Below, piece by piece: positions 1 to 7,765 of a DNA stretch of 14,199 nucleotides. The position numbers were made by a program, and so were the translations under genes. The notes beneath the pieces were generated by a model. The model was not told the origin of the DNA, ran no database searches, and worked only from the letters and a program-made list of their open reading frames with translations. Origin of the DNA: DASUZB01 sp036377075. Its GTDB lineage: Bacteria; Actinomycetota; CALGFH01. Each line of letters starts with the position of its first letter. Within the stretch, counting starts at the first letter, position 1. Location of the stretch: contig DASUZB010000117.1 in the NCBI GenBank assembly GCA_036377075.1, forward strand, positions 1 through 14,199, read 5' to 3'.

Positions 1-188
1 TCTGCACGCCGGGCTTGCTCATGTCGGCCGAGGCGCTGCTGCGTGAGCGCCCGGACCCCGACGAGCGCGAGGTGCGCGAGGCGCTCGCCGGCAACCTGTG
101 CCGCTGCACCGGCTACGAGAAGATCCTCGACGCCGTGCACCTGGCCGCCGAGCGCCTCGGCGGCCCGGCAGCGGGAGCGGGGACGTGA
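1..188 (+). CDS. Xanthine dehydrogenase-type [2Fe-2S] subunit, C-terminal fragment (5' end outside window)
   Basis: This is the end of the small iron-sulfur subunit of a molybdenum hydroxylase (CoxS/XdhC/YagT type). It carries electrons from the molybdenum cofactor towards FAD. The reading frame is set from position 3. It opens with CTPG followed by LLMSAEALL and continues to GNLCRCTGYEKI, the second [2Fe-2S] signature of the family. The cysteines in CTPG and in LCRC are the visible cluster ligands; the plant-ferredoxin-like first cluster lies upstream of the window. The stop TGA (186-188) overlaps the GTG start of the next gene by four bases, so the two are translationally coupled. The later molybdenum subunit gene confirms the family. 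No FAD subunit is seen, so it is probably upstream. Substrate cannot be told from this fragment; the purine context suggests xanthine or hypoxanthine. Confidence 0.9.
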   Translation, partial: CTPGLLMSAEALLRERPDPDEREVREALAGNLCRCTGYEKILDAVHLAAERLGGPAAGAGT

Positions 189-1576
189 GCCCCGCGGGCA
201 GGGACGCCCCGCCCGGGGTGGTGGTCGAGGGCTGCGCCGTCGCCACCGTCGACCGGGCAGGCACCGAGATCGCCACCGGCCACCTGGTGGTCGAGGGCGG
301 CCGCATCGCCGCCGTCGGCCCCGGCCCGGCGCCCGCCGCTCCAGACCACCTCCGGCGGGTCGACGGGCGCGGCTGCCTGCTGACGCCCGGCCTGGTCAAC
401 TGCCACCACCACCTGTACCAGTGGATCACCCGGGGCCTGGCGCAGCAGGCCACCCTGTTCGAGTGGCTCACCGAGCTGTACCCGGTCTGGGCCGGGCTGG
501 ACGCGGAGCTGGAGCGGGCGGCCGCCCGCGCGGCCCTGGCCTCGCTGGCCCGCTCCGGCTGCACCACCACCATGGACCACCACTACGTCTTCCCGGACGG
601 CGGGGGCGACCTGCTGGCCGCCGAGGTCGACGCGGCCGCCGGCGTCGGGCTGCGCTTCCACCCGACCCGCGGGTCGATGGACCTGGGCCGCTCGCGCGGC
701 GGCCTGCCGCCCGACGAGATCGTCGAGGACGCCGAGGAGGTCCTGGCGGCCACCGAGGCGGCGATCGACCGCTTCCACGACCCCGCGCCGGACGCGATGG
801 TGCGGGTCGCGGTCGCGCCCTGCTCGCCGTTCTCGGTCACCGCCGAGCTGATGCGCGAGTCCGCCGCGCTGGCGCGGCGGCGCGGCGTGCGCCTGCACAC
901 CCACCTGGCCGAGACCGTCGAGGAGGAGGAGTTCTGCCGCGCCAAGCTGGGCTGCACCCCGGCGGAGTACCTGGACGAGCTGGGCTGGCTCGGCGCGGAC
1001 GTGTGGCTGGCGCACTGCGTCCACCTCAGCGCCGAGGCGGTGCGCCGTTTCGGCGCGAGCGGCACCGGCGTGGCCCACTGCCCCAGCTCCAACGCGCGCC
1101 TCGGCGCCGGCATCGCGCCGGTCGCCGACCTCCTGGCCGCCGGCGTGCCCGTCGGCCTGGGGGTCGACGGCGCCGCCTCCAACGAGGCCGGGCAGCTCGG
1201 CCCCGAGCTGCGCCAGGCGCTGCTGGCCGCGCGCCTGCGCGGCGGCGCGGCGGCGCTCACCGCCCGGCAGGCGCTCGCGCTGGGGACCATCGAGGGGGCC
1301 CGCTGCCTGGGCCGCGACCAGGAGCTTGGCTCGCTGGAGGTCGGCAAGCTGGCCGACCTGGCCCTGTGGCGGCTGGACGGCCTCGGCCACGCCGACGTGG
1401 CCGACCCGGTGGCGGCGCTGGTGCTCGGCCCGCCCGCCCCGCTGGAGCTGCTGCTGGTCGGCGGCCGCGTGGTGGTCGAGCGCGACGAGTTGCGCACCGC
1501 CTCCGAGGAGGAGGTCGCCAGGGAGGCCCGGGCGGCCAGCCGCGAGCTGGCCCGCCGGGCGGAAAGGAGCACCTGA
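185..1576 (+). CDS. Amidohydrolase, probable 8-oxoguanine deaminase
   Basis: This is a 463-residue metal-dependent hydrolase of the amidohydrolase/TRZ-ATZ group. The composite beta-sandwich is at both ends and the barrel in between. Visible active-site residues, counted from the GTG start: the NCHHH motif (H74 and H76), HTHLAE (H240 metal ligand, E243), LAHC (H277) and GVDGAASNE (D328). The HHHLYQ and WLTELYPVW stretches near the N-terminus resemble enzymes that deaminate 8-oxoguanine to urate; many relatives carry older labels such as hydroxydechloroatrazine ethylaminohydrolase or guanine deaminase. The GTG start at 185 overlaps the preceding stop (GTGA) and follows GGGAG at 173-177. The open frame reaches back to 98, but that part lies inside the upstream gene. 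The gene sits between two subunits of a purine hydroxylase, which supports a purine substrate. Family is sure; exact substrate is inferred. Confidence 0.8.
   Translation: MSPAGRDAPPGVVVEGCAVATVDRAGTEIATGHLVVEGGRIAAVGPGPAPAAPDHLRRVDGRGCLLTPGLVNCHHHLYQWITRGLAQQATLFEWLTELYPVWAGLDAELERAAARAALASLARSGCTTTMDHHYVFPDGGGDLLAAEVDAAAGVGLRFHPTRGSMDLGRSRGGLPPDEIVEDAEEVLAATEAAIDRFHDPAPDAMVRVAVAPCSPFSVTAELMRESAALARRRGVRLHTHLAETVEEEEFCRAKLGCTPAEYLDELGWLGADVWLAHCVHLSAEAVRRFGASGTGVAHCPSSNARLGAGIAPVADLLAAGVPVGLGVDGAASNEAGQLGPELRQALLAARLRGGAAALTARQALALGTIEGARCLGRDQELGSLEVGKLADLALWRLDGLGHADVADPVAALVLGPPAPLELLLVGGRVVVERDELRTASEEEVAREARAASRELARRAERST
1563..1569 (+). promoter_or_regulatory. Ribosome binding site of the molybdenum subunit gene
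   Basis: AAAGGAG lies six bases before the ATG at 1576. It fixes the start of the large subunit, although the open frame runs in from position 43. The ATG shares its A with the preceding TGA (TGATG), so reinitiation after the deaminase is likely. Confidence 0.75.
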
Positions 1577-3915
1577 TGCTGCCGACGCGGCAGCGGCCCG
1601 CGCCGCCGGTGCCGGTGACCGGTGGGGTGGGGGAGAGCCCGCGGCGGCCGGACGGCACCCTCAAGGTGACCGGTGACTTCGCCTACTCGTCCGACCTGTG
1701 GGCCGAGGGGATGCTGTGGGGCGCGACCGTGCGCAGCCCCCACCCGAGGGCCGCGATCCGCGGCATCGAAGTGGCCGAGGCCCTGGCGACGCCTGGCGTG
1801 CTCGCCGTGCTCACCCACGAGGACGTGCCCGGCCGGCGGACCTACGGGCTGGAGATCCCCGACCAGCCCGTGCTGGCCTTCCGGGACGTGCGCTACCAGG
1901 GCGAGCCGGTCGCGCTGGTGGCCGCCGACCACCCGGAGATCGCCCGCCGCGCGGCCGCCCGGGTGCGGGTCGACTACCAGCCACTGGAACCGCTGACCGA
2001 TGCCGAGGCCGCCATGGCCGGCGGCGCGCCCGCCCTCCACCCCGGCGGCAACGTGCTGCGCCACATCAAGATCCGCCACGGCGACCAGCAGGCGCGCGCC
2101 CCGGTGGTGGTCACGGGCGAGTACGAGCTCGGCATGCAGGACCAGGCCTTCCTCGGGCCGGAGTCGGGCCTGGCGGTGCCGGACGGCGAGGGCGGCGTCG
2201 ACCTGTACGTGGCCACCCAGTGGCTCCACGTCGACCGGGACCAGCTCGCCGCCAGCCTCGGCCTGCCGCCCGGGCGGGTGCGGATCACCCTGGCCGGGGT
2301 CGGTGGCGCCTTCGGCGCCCGCGAGGACCTGTCCATCCAGGTCCACGCGTGCATGCTGGCGCTGCGCACCGGCCGGCCGGTGAAGATGGTCTACTCCCGC
2401 GAGGAGTCGTTCTTCGGCCACGTCCACCGCCACCCAGCACGGCTGCGCTACGAGCACGGCGCGACCGCCGACGGGCACCTGGTCTACGTACGCGCCCGCA
2501 TCGTGCTCGACGGCGGCGCCTACGCCTCCAGCTCGACCGCGGTCTGCGCCAACGCCGCCTGCTTCGCGGTCGGCCCCTACCGGGTGCCGAGCGCCACGGT
2601 CGACAGCTACGTCGTCTACACCGACAACCCGCCCTGCGGGGCGATGCGCGGCTTCGGCGCGGTACAGACCTGCTTCGCCTACGAGTCGCAGATGGACCGG
2701 CTGGCGGCGGAGCTCGGCGTGGACCCGGTCGAGCTGCGCCTGGCCAACGCCATGGAGACCGGCACGCCGCTGCCGACCGGCCAGCGGGTCGAGGGACCGG
2801 CGCCGGTGGCGGAGCTGCTGCGCCGCGTTCGCGCCGTGCCGCTGCCGGCCGCGCCCGGGGAGCGCGAGGCTGGCTCCGCGGAGGGCACTGGCGGCGACCG
2901 GCCGCCCGACCTGCGCCACCTGCCCGGCGGGGTCGCCAACGTGACCCACGGGGAGGGCGTGCGGCGCGGCGTCGGCTACGCGGTCGGCTTCAAGAACGTC
3001 TCCTACTCCGAGGGCTTCGACGACTACGCCACCGCGCGCGTGCGGCTGTCGGTGTCCGCCGGCGAGCCCCTCGCCGAGGTGCACACCGCCGCCGCCGAGG
3101 TCGGTCAGGGCCTGGTCACGGTGCAGGCGCAGATCGCGCGGACCGAGCTGGGGGTGGCCATGGCGGTGGTGCTGCCGGCCGACACCCGGGTCGGCTCGGC
3201 CGGCTCGTCGTCCGCCTCGCGCCAGACCTGGATGACCGGCGGGGCGGTCAGGACGGCCTGCGAGGCGGTGCGCGAACGGGTGCTCGCGCTCGCGGCAGGG
3301 CGGCTCGGCCGCGACCCGGACGAGCTCGCCCTCGCCGGCGGCGCGGTGGTGGTGAAGGGCGGCGAGGCCCTGGTGACCCTCGCCGAGCTGCTCGGCGACG
3401 ACGCGGTGGAGGAGACCCGCGAGTACCACCACCGCCCCACCGGCCCGCTCGACCCCGAGACCGGCCAGGGCCAGCCGCACGTGGCCTTCGCCTTCGCCGC
3501 CCACCGCGCGGTGGTCGACGTCGACACCGAGCTCGGCCTGGTCAAGGTCGTCGAGGTCGCCACCGCCCAGGACGTCGGCAAGGCGATCAACCCGCAGGCG
3601 GTCGAGGGCCAGATCGAGGGCGGCATCGCCCAGGGCCTCGGCCTCGCCCTGATGGAGGAGATCCAGGTGGCCGACGGCAAGCTCCGCAACCCGTCGTTCA
3701 CCGACTACCTGATCCCGACCCTGCTGGACATGCCGCCGGTCCGCACCGACGTGCTCGAGCTGGGCCACCCCGACTCGCCCTACGGCCTGCGCGGGGTGGG
3801 GGAACCGCCGACCATCTCGTCCACCCCGGCGATCGTCGCGGCGGTCCGCGCCGCCACCGGCCGCCCGCTCACCCGCGTGCCGGTGCGCCCGGAGCACCTG
3901 GTCGGCCTCGAGTGA
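1576..3915 (+). CDS. Xanthine dehydrogenase-type molybdopterin-binding (large) subunit
   Basis: This 779-residue protein is the molybdenum-cofactor subunit of a xanthine oxidase-family hydroxylase, acting in the cytoplasm to hydroxylate purines. The a/b hammerhead domain covers roughly residues 20-130 (SPHPRA, GEPVALVAA). Two cofactor-binding domains follow, with GGAFGARED, CGAMRGFGAVQ (R358), the GSSSASRQ loop, EGQIEGGIAQGLG and the terminal GVGEPP. E743 in that last motif is the expected catalytic base. The length matches stand-alone large subunits of three-gene XDH systems. The ATG overlaps the preceding stop and has a strong ribosome binding site. The stretch around residues 430-450 is low-complexity and probably a linker. 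Neighbours make hypoxanthine/xanthine-to-urate oxidation the most likely reaction. Aldehyde or nicotinate-type hydroxylases are alternatives within the superfamily. Confidence 0.88.
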   Translation: MLPTRQRPAPPVPVTGGVGESPRRPDGTLKVTGDFAYSSDLWAEGMLWGATVRSPHPRAAIRGIEVAEALATPGVLAVLTHEDVPGRRTYGLEIPDQPVLAFRDVRYQGEPVALVAADHPEIARRAAARVRVDYQPLEPLTDAEAAMAGGAPALHPGGNVLRHIKIRHGDQQARAPVVVTGEYELGMQDQAFLGPESGLAVPDGEGGVDLYVATQWLHVDRDQLAASLGLPPGRVRITLAGVGGAFGAREDLSIQVHACMLALRTGRPVKMVYSREESFFGHVHRHPARLRYEHGATADGHLVYVRARIVLDGGAYASSSTAVCANAACFAVGPYRVPSATVDSYVVYTDNPPCGAMRGFGAVQTCFAYESQMDRLAAELGVDPVELRLANAMETGTPLPTGQRVEGPAPVAELLRRVRAVPLPAAPGEREAGSAEGTGGDRPPDLRHLPGGVANVTHGEGVRRGVGYAVGFKNVSYSEGFDDYATARVRLSVSAGEPLAEVHTAAAEVGQGLVTVQAQIARTELGVAMAVVLPADTRVGSAGSSSASRQTWMTGGAVRTACEAVRERVLALAAGRLGRDPDELALAGGAVVVKGGEALVTLAELLGDDAVEETREYHHRPTGPLDPETGQGQPHVAFAFAAHRAVVDVDTELGLVKVVEVATAQDVGKAINPQAVEGQIEGGIAQGLGLALMEEIQVADGKLRNPSFTDYLIPTLLDMPPVRTDVLELGHPDSPYGLRGVGEPPTISSTPAIVAAVRAATGRPLTRVPVRPEHLVGLE

Positions 3916-3942
3916 GCCCGCCGGGAAGCTCCAGGGGGGCCG

Positions 3943-4983
3943 TCAGCCGATAGTGGCGCCGAGCTCGGCGGCCGCGCGCTCGACCCGGGCGCGCAGCTCG
4001 CGCTTTTCCGAGTCGTCGAGCCAGGTGGCCTCGACGCCGTCGAGGGCGACGGCCACCATGTCGTCCCAGCCGTAGCCGAACGCCGCCATCACCGAGCGGT
4101 ACTCCTCGCCGAGGTCGAGGTCGGTCAGGGCCGGGTCGTCGGTGTTGAGCGTCGCCAGCAGGCCGGCCTCCCGCATCCGCCGGTAGGGGTGGTCCTCGAG
4201 GCGCGGGACGGCGTTGGCGATGCGCACGTTGGAGTTCGGGCAGACGGTCAGCGGGACGCGCTCCCCGGCGAGCCGGCGGACCAGCTCAGGGTCCTGGACG
4301 CTCGTCAGGCCGTGGTCGATCCGCTCCGAGCCGAGCAGGTCGAGGCCGGCGCGGATGTAGCTCGGCGGCGTGGTCTCGCCCTGGTGCGAGGTGCGGCGCA
4401 GGCCGGCACGGCCGGCCAGCGCGAAGGCCTCGGCGAAGTCGGCCGGGTCGACGCCCTGCTCGGTGGAGTCCAGGCCGACGCCGATCACCCGGTCGCTGCC
4501 CGGGCTGCCCTGGCGGCGCAGCTCCACCAGGCGCTCGACCATCTCACGGCCGGCCGTCCCGCCGTAGGCCCGGTCGATCCCGGCGATCAGCGCGGCGCGC
4601 GCCCCGGTGTCCTTCTCGGCTGCCTCCAGGCCCTCGGCGAGCCCGGCGACGACCCCGCCAAGGTCCTGCCCCGCCGCCAGGTGCCGCGCGGGCGTGAAGA
4701 ACGTCTCCCGGTAGACCAGCCCGTGGGCGGCGCCGTCGAGGATGCTCTCGTAGGCGAGGCGCGCCCAGTCGTCCCGGTCGGCCAGGGCGGACTGGACCAG
4801 CCAGAACACCTCCAGGAACGAGTCGAGGCTGGTGTAGCGGTACAGCTCGGTGGGGTCGGCGCTGGGCAGCGCCAGGCCGTTCTTGCCGGCCAGCTCCACC
4901 ACGGTCGCCGGCCGCATGGTCCCCTCGACGTGGCAGTGCAGCTCGACCTTTGGCAGCCGGTCCAGGGCGGTGGCAACGTCCAA
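3943..4983 (-). CDS. add: Adenosine deaminase
   Basis: This is a 346-residue cytoplasmic zinc enzyme that converts adenosine to inosine, within the family's usual length. Counted from the chosen start, the motifs are VELHCHVEG (zinc ligands H16, H18), SHQGE (H200 and proton donor E203), IDHG (H224) and NTDDPAL (D282 and D283). All catalytic positions are present with spacing like that of E. coli Add. The start is taken as TTG at 4983 because AAGGAGG lies five bases upstream (4989-4995) and the mature-looking N-terminus begins there. The open frame continues back to 5079, but those 32 residues look like translated leader (CHGVPPRPAPT). The gene converges on the XDH operon with only 27 bases between stops. 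Adenine or aminodeoxyfutalosine deaminase are less likely alternatives. Confidence 0.87.
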   Translation of the reverse strand: MDVATALDRLPKVELHCHVEGTMRPATVVELAGKNGLALPSADPTELYRYTSLDSFLEVFWLVQSALADRDDWARLAYESILDGAAHGLVYRETFFTPARHLAAGQDLGGVVAGLAEGLEAAEKDTGARAALIAGIDRAYGGTAGREMVERLVELRRQGSPGSDRVIGVGLDSTEQGVDPADFAEAFALAGRAGLRRTSHQGETTPPSYIRAGLDLLGSERIDHGLTSVQDPELVRRLAGERVPLTVCPNSNVRIANAVPRLEDHPYRRMREAGLLATLNTDDPALTDLDLGEEYRSVMAAFGYGWDDMVAVALDGVEATWLDDSEKRELRARVERAAAELGATIG

Positions 4984-4988
4984 CCAGG

Positions 4989-4995
4989 CCTCCTT
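4989..4995 (-). promoter_or_regulatory. Ribosome binding site deciding the TTG start of adenosine deaminase
   Basis: On the minus strand AAGGAGG is followed by CCTGG and then TTG. This near-perfect match to the 16S tail, at five bases' spacing, argues for the TTG at 4983 over the longer frame starting at 5079. Confidence 0.7.
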
Positions 4996-5011
4996 CGTTG
5001 GGGCGGGTCGG

Positions 5012-5041
5012 GGCGGCACGCCGTGGCACGCCCGTGCCGCC
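5012..5041 (-). promoter_or_regulatory. Inverted repeat in the leader of adenosine deaminase
   Basis: GGCGGCACG (5012-5020) and CGTGCCGCC (5033-5041) are perfect 9-base inverted arms around a 12-base spacer. The spacer itself holds the small palindrome CGTGGCACG. The element lies between the -35-like box at 5074-5079 and the ribosome binding site at 4989-4995. It could be an operator, or a stem-loop at the 5' end of the message. In such GC-rich DNA part of this could be chance. Confidence 0.4.
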
Positions 5042-5050
5042 GTTCCCCGC

Positions 5051-5079
5051 AGGCAAGCCGGCCGGCGGTCCGCTGTCAA
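5051..5079 (-). promoter_or_regulatory. Possible promoter of adenosine deaminase
   Basis: TTGACA, a perfect consensus -35 box, reads on the minus strand from 5079 to 5074. After a 17-base spacer comes TTGCCT (5056-5051), which is only a weak -10. Transcription would start near 5044, just before the inverted repeat. The strength rests on the -35 box. Confidence 0.4.
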
Positions 5080-5138
5080 GCCTCGAGGCGGCTGGTGCGA
5101 CGTCGCCCCCAGGCGGGTGCATCTTCGCCGTGCTCACG

Positions 5139-5167
5139 TTCGGAGGGATCTCGTCCGATCGTGTAAG
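5139..5167 (+). promoter_or_regulatory. Possible promoter of the GGDEF-EAL gene
   Basis: TTCGGA (5139-5144), a 17-base spacer and TGTAAG (5162-5167) resemble a housekeeping-type promoter, matching three and four of six consensus bases. It would give a leader of roughly 20 bases before the GTG at 5197. The GTG is preceded by GGGAGG at 5187-5192. Confidence 0.3.
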
Positions 5168-5196
5168 CGACGTCGGTCGAGGATACGGGAGGCGGC

Positions 5197-7191
5197 GTGG
5201 GGGGCCAGCAGTGGTCGCAGCATCGTGCCGCCAGCCGGCTGGCGACCGCCGGGCTGGCGGCCGTGCTGGTGGTGTTGACCGGGTTTGCGCTGTGGGCGGC
5301 GTTCAGCACCAACCGGGCCGCCCGCCGCGCCGACTGGCTCAACCGCCTGAGCGACGCCTACCAGCAGGCCCGCTTCGCGGTGGCGGCCGAGGAGTCGCTG
5401 GAGCGCAAGTACCGCCTGGAGCCCGGCCCCGAGGTCCGGGCCAGGTACCAGCAGGCGGCCGCGTCGCTGCTGGCCACGCTGGACCAGGTGCACGAGATCG
5501 GCGACCGGGAGGACCGGGCGCTGGAGGAGCGGGTCGACGCCGAGCACGTCGGCTACCTGGCGGCGACCGAGCGGATGTTCGCCGCCGTGGACGCCGGCGA
5601 CGCCAAGCGGGTGCTGGCCATCGACGGCCGCGAGTCCGAGCCGGTCTTCGGGTCGATCGAGGCCCAGGTCGACGCGGCCGCCGAGGCGCACCACGCCGCG
5701 GCCCTGGCCGGGCTGCGCACGCTGCGCCGCCAGGAGACGTTCGTGGTCGCGGCCACCCCGGTGGCGTTCGCGGCCGGGCTCGGCCTGCTCGGCGTGTTCT
5801 GGGCGATCATGGTCGGCTACCAGCGGCGCACCGAGCAGCAGGCCGCCGAGAACCAGCACCTGGCGTTGCACGACGCGCTCACCGGGCTGCCCAACCGCAC
5901 GCTGCTGCGCGACCGCATCGGGCAGGCGATCCGGCAGGCCGACCGGGACCTGACCCCCACGGCGCTGCTGCTCATCGACCTGGACCGGTTCAAGGAGGTC
6001 AACGACACCCTCGGCCACCACTACGGCGACCAGCTGCTCGTCCAGGTCGGCCAGCGGCTGCGGGCGGCACTGCGTGAGGTCGACACCGTCGCGCGGCTGG
6101 GCGGCGACGAGTTCGCGGTGCTGCTGCCCAGGCTCGCCACCGACGACGGTGCCGTGAAGGTCGCCACCAAGCTGCAGGCCGTGCTGGAGGAGTCGTTCGT
6201 GGTCGAGGGGCTGGCCCTGGACGTCGAGGCGAGCATCGGCATGGCCGTCTACCCCGACCACGCGGGCGAACCCGACGAGCTGCTGCAGCGCGCCGACATC
6301 GCCATGTACGTCGCCAAGGACACCCACGCCGGGTTCGTGCTGTTCGACCCCTCCCTGGACCGGCACAGCCCGCGGCGGCTCGCGCTGCTGGGGGAGCTGC
6401 GCCGCGCCATCGAGCAGGGGCAGCTGGTGCTGCACTACCAGCCCAAGGTCGACGCGCACAGCGGCGCGGTCCTCGGCGTGGAGGCGCTGGTGCGCTGGCA
6501 GCACCCGGAGCACGGCCTGATCCCGCCTGCCGAGTTCATCCCGCTGGCCGAGCGGACGGGGCTGATCACCCCGCTGACCCACTACGTGCTCGACGCCGCG
6601 CTGCACCAGTGCCGCGACTGGCGGCGCGCCGGCCACGAGCTGGCGGTCGCGGTCAACGTCTCCGCCCGCCGGCTGCTGGACCTGGCGTTCCCTGACGAGG
6701 TCGCCGCCACGCTCGCCACCTGGGGCGTTCCGCCGGAGCTGCTGATCGTGGAGATCACCGAGAGCACCCTCATGGCCGACCCGACCCACGCCCTCGAGGT
6801 GCTGGGCCGGCTCAACGACATGGGCGTGCAGGTGGCGATCGACGACTTCGGCACCGGGTACTCGTCGATGGCCTACCTCAAGAGCCTTCCGGTGCACGAG
6901 CTCAAGGTCGACCGTTCGTTCGTGTCGCAGATGACCAGCAGCACCCGCGACGCCGTCATCGTGCGGTCCACCGTGGACCTGGGCCGCAACCTCGGCCTGC
7001 GGGTGGTCGCCGAGGGCGTCGAGGACCCCGCCACCCGGGACGAGCTCGACGCGCTGGGCTGCGACGCGATCCAGGGCTTCTACGTCTGCCGGCCGGTGCC
7101 GCCCGACGAGCTCCTCCGTTGGCTGGGGCGCCGGGCCGGCGCGCAGCCGGTGCTCAGCCGCGCTCGCCGGTCTGGTACACCTCGGGCTTGA
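5197..7191 (+). CDS. Membrane-bound GGDEF-EAL protein (diguanylate cyclase / c-di-GMP phosphodiesterase)
   Basis: This 664-residue protein makes and/or breaks cyclic di-GMP. Membrane segments at about residues 15-36 and 182-206 enclose a roughly 145-residue, mostly helical, charged extracytoplasmic sensor region. No known sensor domain is recognised; it looks like a four-helix bundle. The GGDEF domain begins near D226 (DALTGLPNR). Its GGDEF motif is intact at 302-306, with an intact RxxD inhibitory site at 293-296. The EAL domain has EAL (429-431), N487, E519, the DDFGTGYSS pair D549/D550, K570, E606 and Q626. Both halves therefore look catalytically competent. GTG at 5197 has GGGAGG four bases upstream. 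Its 3' end overlaps the opposing hpt gene by 38 bases. Which activity dominates, and what it senses, cannot be told from sequence. Confidence 0.93.
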   Translation: MGGQQWSQHRAASRLATAGLAAVLVVLTGFALWAAFSTNRAARRADWLNRLSDAYQQARFAVAAEESLERKYRLEPGPEVRARYQQAAASLLATLDQVHEIGDREDRALEERVDAEHVGYLAATERMFAAVDAGDAKRVLAIDGRESEPVFGSIEAQVDAAAEAHHAAALAGLRTLRRQETFVVAATPVAFAAGLGLLGVFWAIMVGYQRRTEQQAAENQHLALHDALTGLPNRTLLRDRIGQAIRQADRDLTPTALLLIDLDRFKEVNDTLGHHYGDQLLVQVGQRLRAALREVDTVARLGGDEFAVLLPRLATDDGAVKVATKLQAVLEESFVVEGLALDVEASIGMAVYPDHAGEPDELLQRADIAMYVAKDTHAGFVLFDPSLDRHSPRRLALLGELRRAIEQGQLVLHYQPKVDAHSGAVLGVEALVRWQHPEHGLIPPAEFIPLAERTGLITPLTHYVLDAALHQCRDWRRAGHELAVAVNVSARRLLDLAFPDEVAATLATWGVPPELLIVEITESTLMADPTHALEVLGRLNDMGVQVAIDDFGTGYSSMAYLKSLPVHELKVDRSFVSQMTSSTRDAVIVRSTVDLGRNLGLRVVAEGVEDPATRDELDALGCDAIQGFYVCRPVPPDELLRWLGRRAGAQPVLSRARRSGTPRA

Positions 7192-7708
7192 GCGTGGCGA
7201 TGAACGGCAGGTTGCGGTAGCGCTCGGCGTAGTCGAGCCCGTAGCCCACCACGAACGCGCTGGGGATGTCGAAGCCCTTGTAGCGCACCTTGAGGTCCGT
7301 CTGGAGCTGCTCGGGCTTGGTGAGCAGGACGCACACCTCGAGCGACGCCGGGCGGCGCGGGTGCAGCGTCTCCACCAGGTAGTCGAGGGTCAGCCCGGAG
7401 TCGACGATGTCCTCGATCAGGATCACGTGCCGGCCGTTGAGGTCGGTGTCCAGGTCCTTCAGCAGCCGCACCACCCCGGAGCTCTCGGTGGCCGCGCCGT
7501 AGCTGGACACCGCCATGAAGTCGACCTCGTGGGGCACGGTGAGGGCGCGGCAGAGGTCCGCCATCATGATCACGGCCCCCTTGAGCACCCCGACGAGCAG
7601 CACCTCGCGGCCCCGGTAGTCCTGCGAGATGCGGGCCGCCAGCTCGGCCACCTTCTCCTGGATGCGCCGCTCGTCGAGCAGCACCGCCTCGATGTCTTGC
7701 TCGTACAC
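7154..7708 (-). CDS. hpt: Hypoxanthine phosphoribosyltransferase
   Basis: This is a 184-residue salvage enzyme joining hypoxanthine (or guanine) to PRPP to give IMP (or GMP). The PRPP-binding signature is VILIEDIVDSGLTL, with E99 and D100 and the probable general base D103. LLVGVLKGAV near the N-terminus and the FVVGYGLDYAERYRNLP segment, which contacts purine base and pyrophosphate, are also typical. Length fits bacterial HPRT. The GTG at 7708 is chosen because GAGGAG lies five bases upstream; the frame extends to a TTG at 7741, but the extra 11 residues are Arg/Gly-rich and lack family resemblance. It lies 57 bases downstream of the TIG gene on the same strand and may be read from that operon or from its own promoter. 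It is not beside tilS or ftsH, its common neighbours elsewhere. Confidence 0.93.
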   Translation of the reverse strand: MYEQDIEAVLLDERRIQEKVAELAARISQDYRGREVLLVGVLKGAVIMMADLCRALTVPHEVDFMAVSSYGAATESSGVVRLLKDLDTDLNGRHVILIEDIVDSGLTLDYLVETLHPRRPASLEVCVLLTKPEQLQTDLKVRYKGFDIPSAFVVGYGLDYAERYRNLPFIATLKPEVYQTGERG

Positions 7709-7765
7709 GCCTGCTCCTCGTCCCGTCGGCCGCCGGGCCAAGCCTAACGGCTCGCCGGGGCGCGG

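Noticed and set aside
583..3897. Open frame of 1104 codons on the minus strand opposite the XDH operon
   Set aside because: It is a shadow caused by high third-position G+C. The translation is His/Gly/Arg/Val-rich without any domain, while the plus strand has clear XDH and deaminase motifs.
1698..3953. 751-codon plus-strand frame inside the XDH large subunit
   Set aside because: Arg/Pro/Gly-rich alternate-frame translation of the XDH gene with no recognisable domain; the frame from 1576 matches the family throughout.
3957..3970. Perfect 14-base palindrome CGCCGAGCTCGGCG near the convergent stops of the XDH and adenosine deaminase genes
   Set aside because: It lies inside the adenosine deaminase coding end, and as a hairpin has only five base pairs with a four-base loop. 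It could be chance from an Ala-Glu-Leu-Gly codon run, so I do not call it a terminator.
7709..7765. Possible terminator or promoter between the TIG gene and hpt
   Set aside because: Only a 4-base stem (AGCC/GGCT around TAAC) and no promoter-like boxes; too weak to annotate beyond the hpt ribosome binding site.
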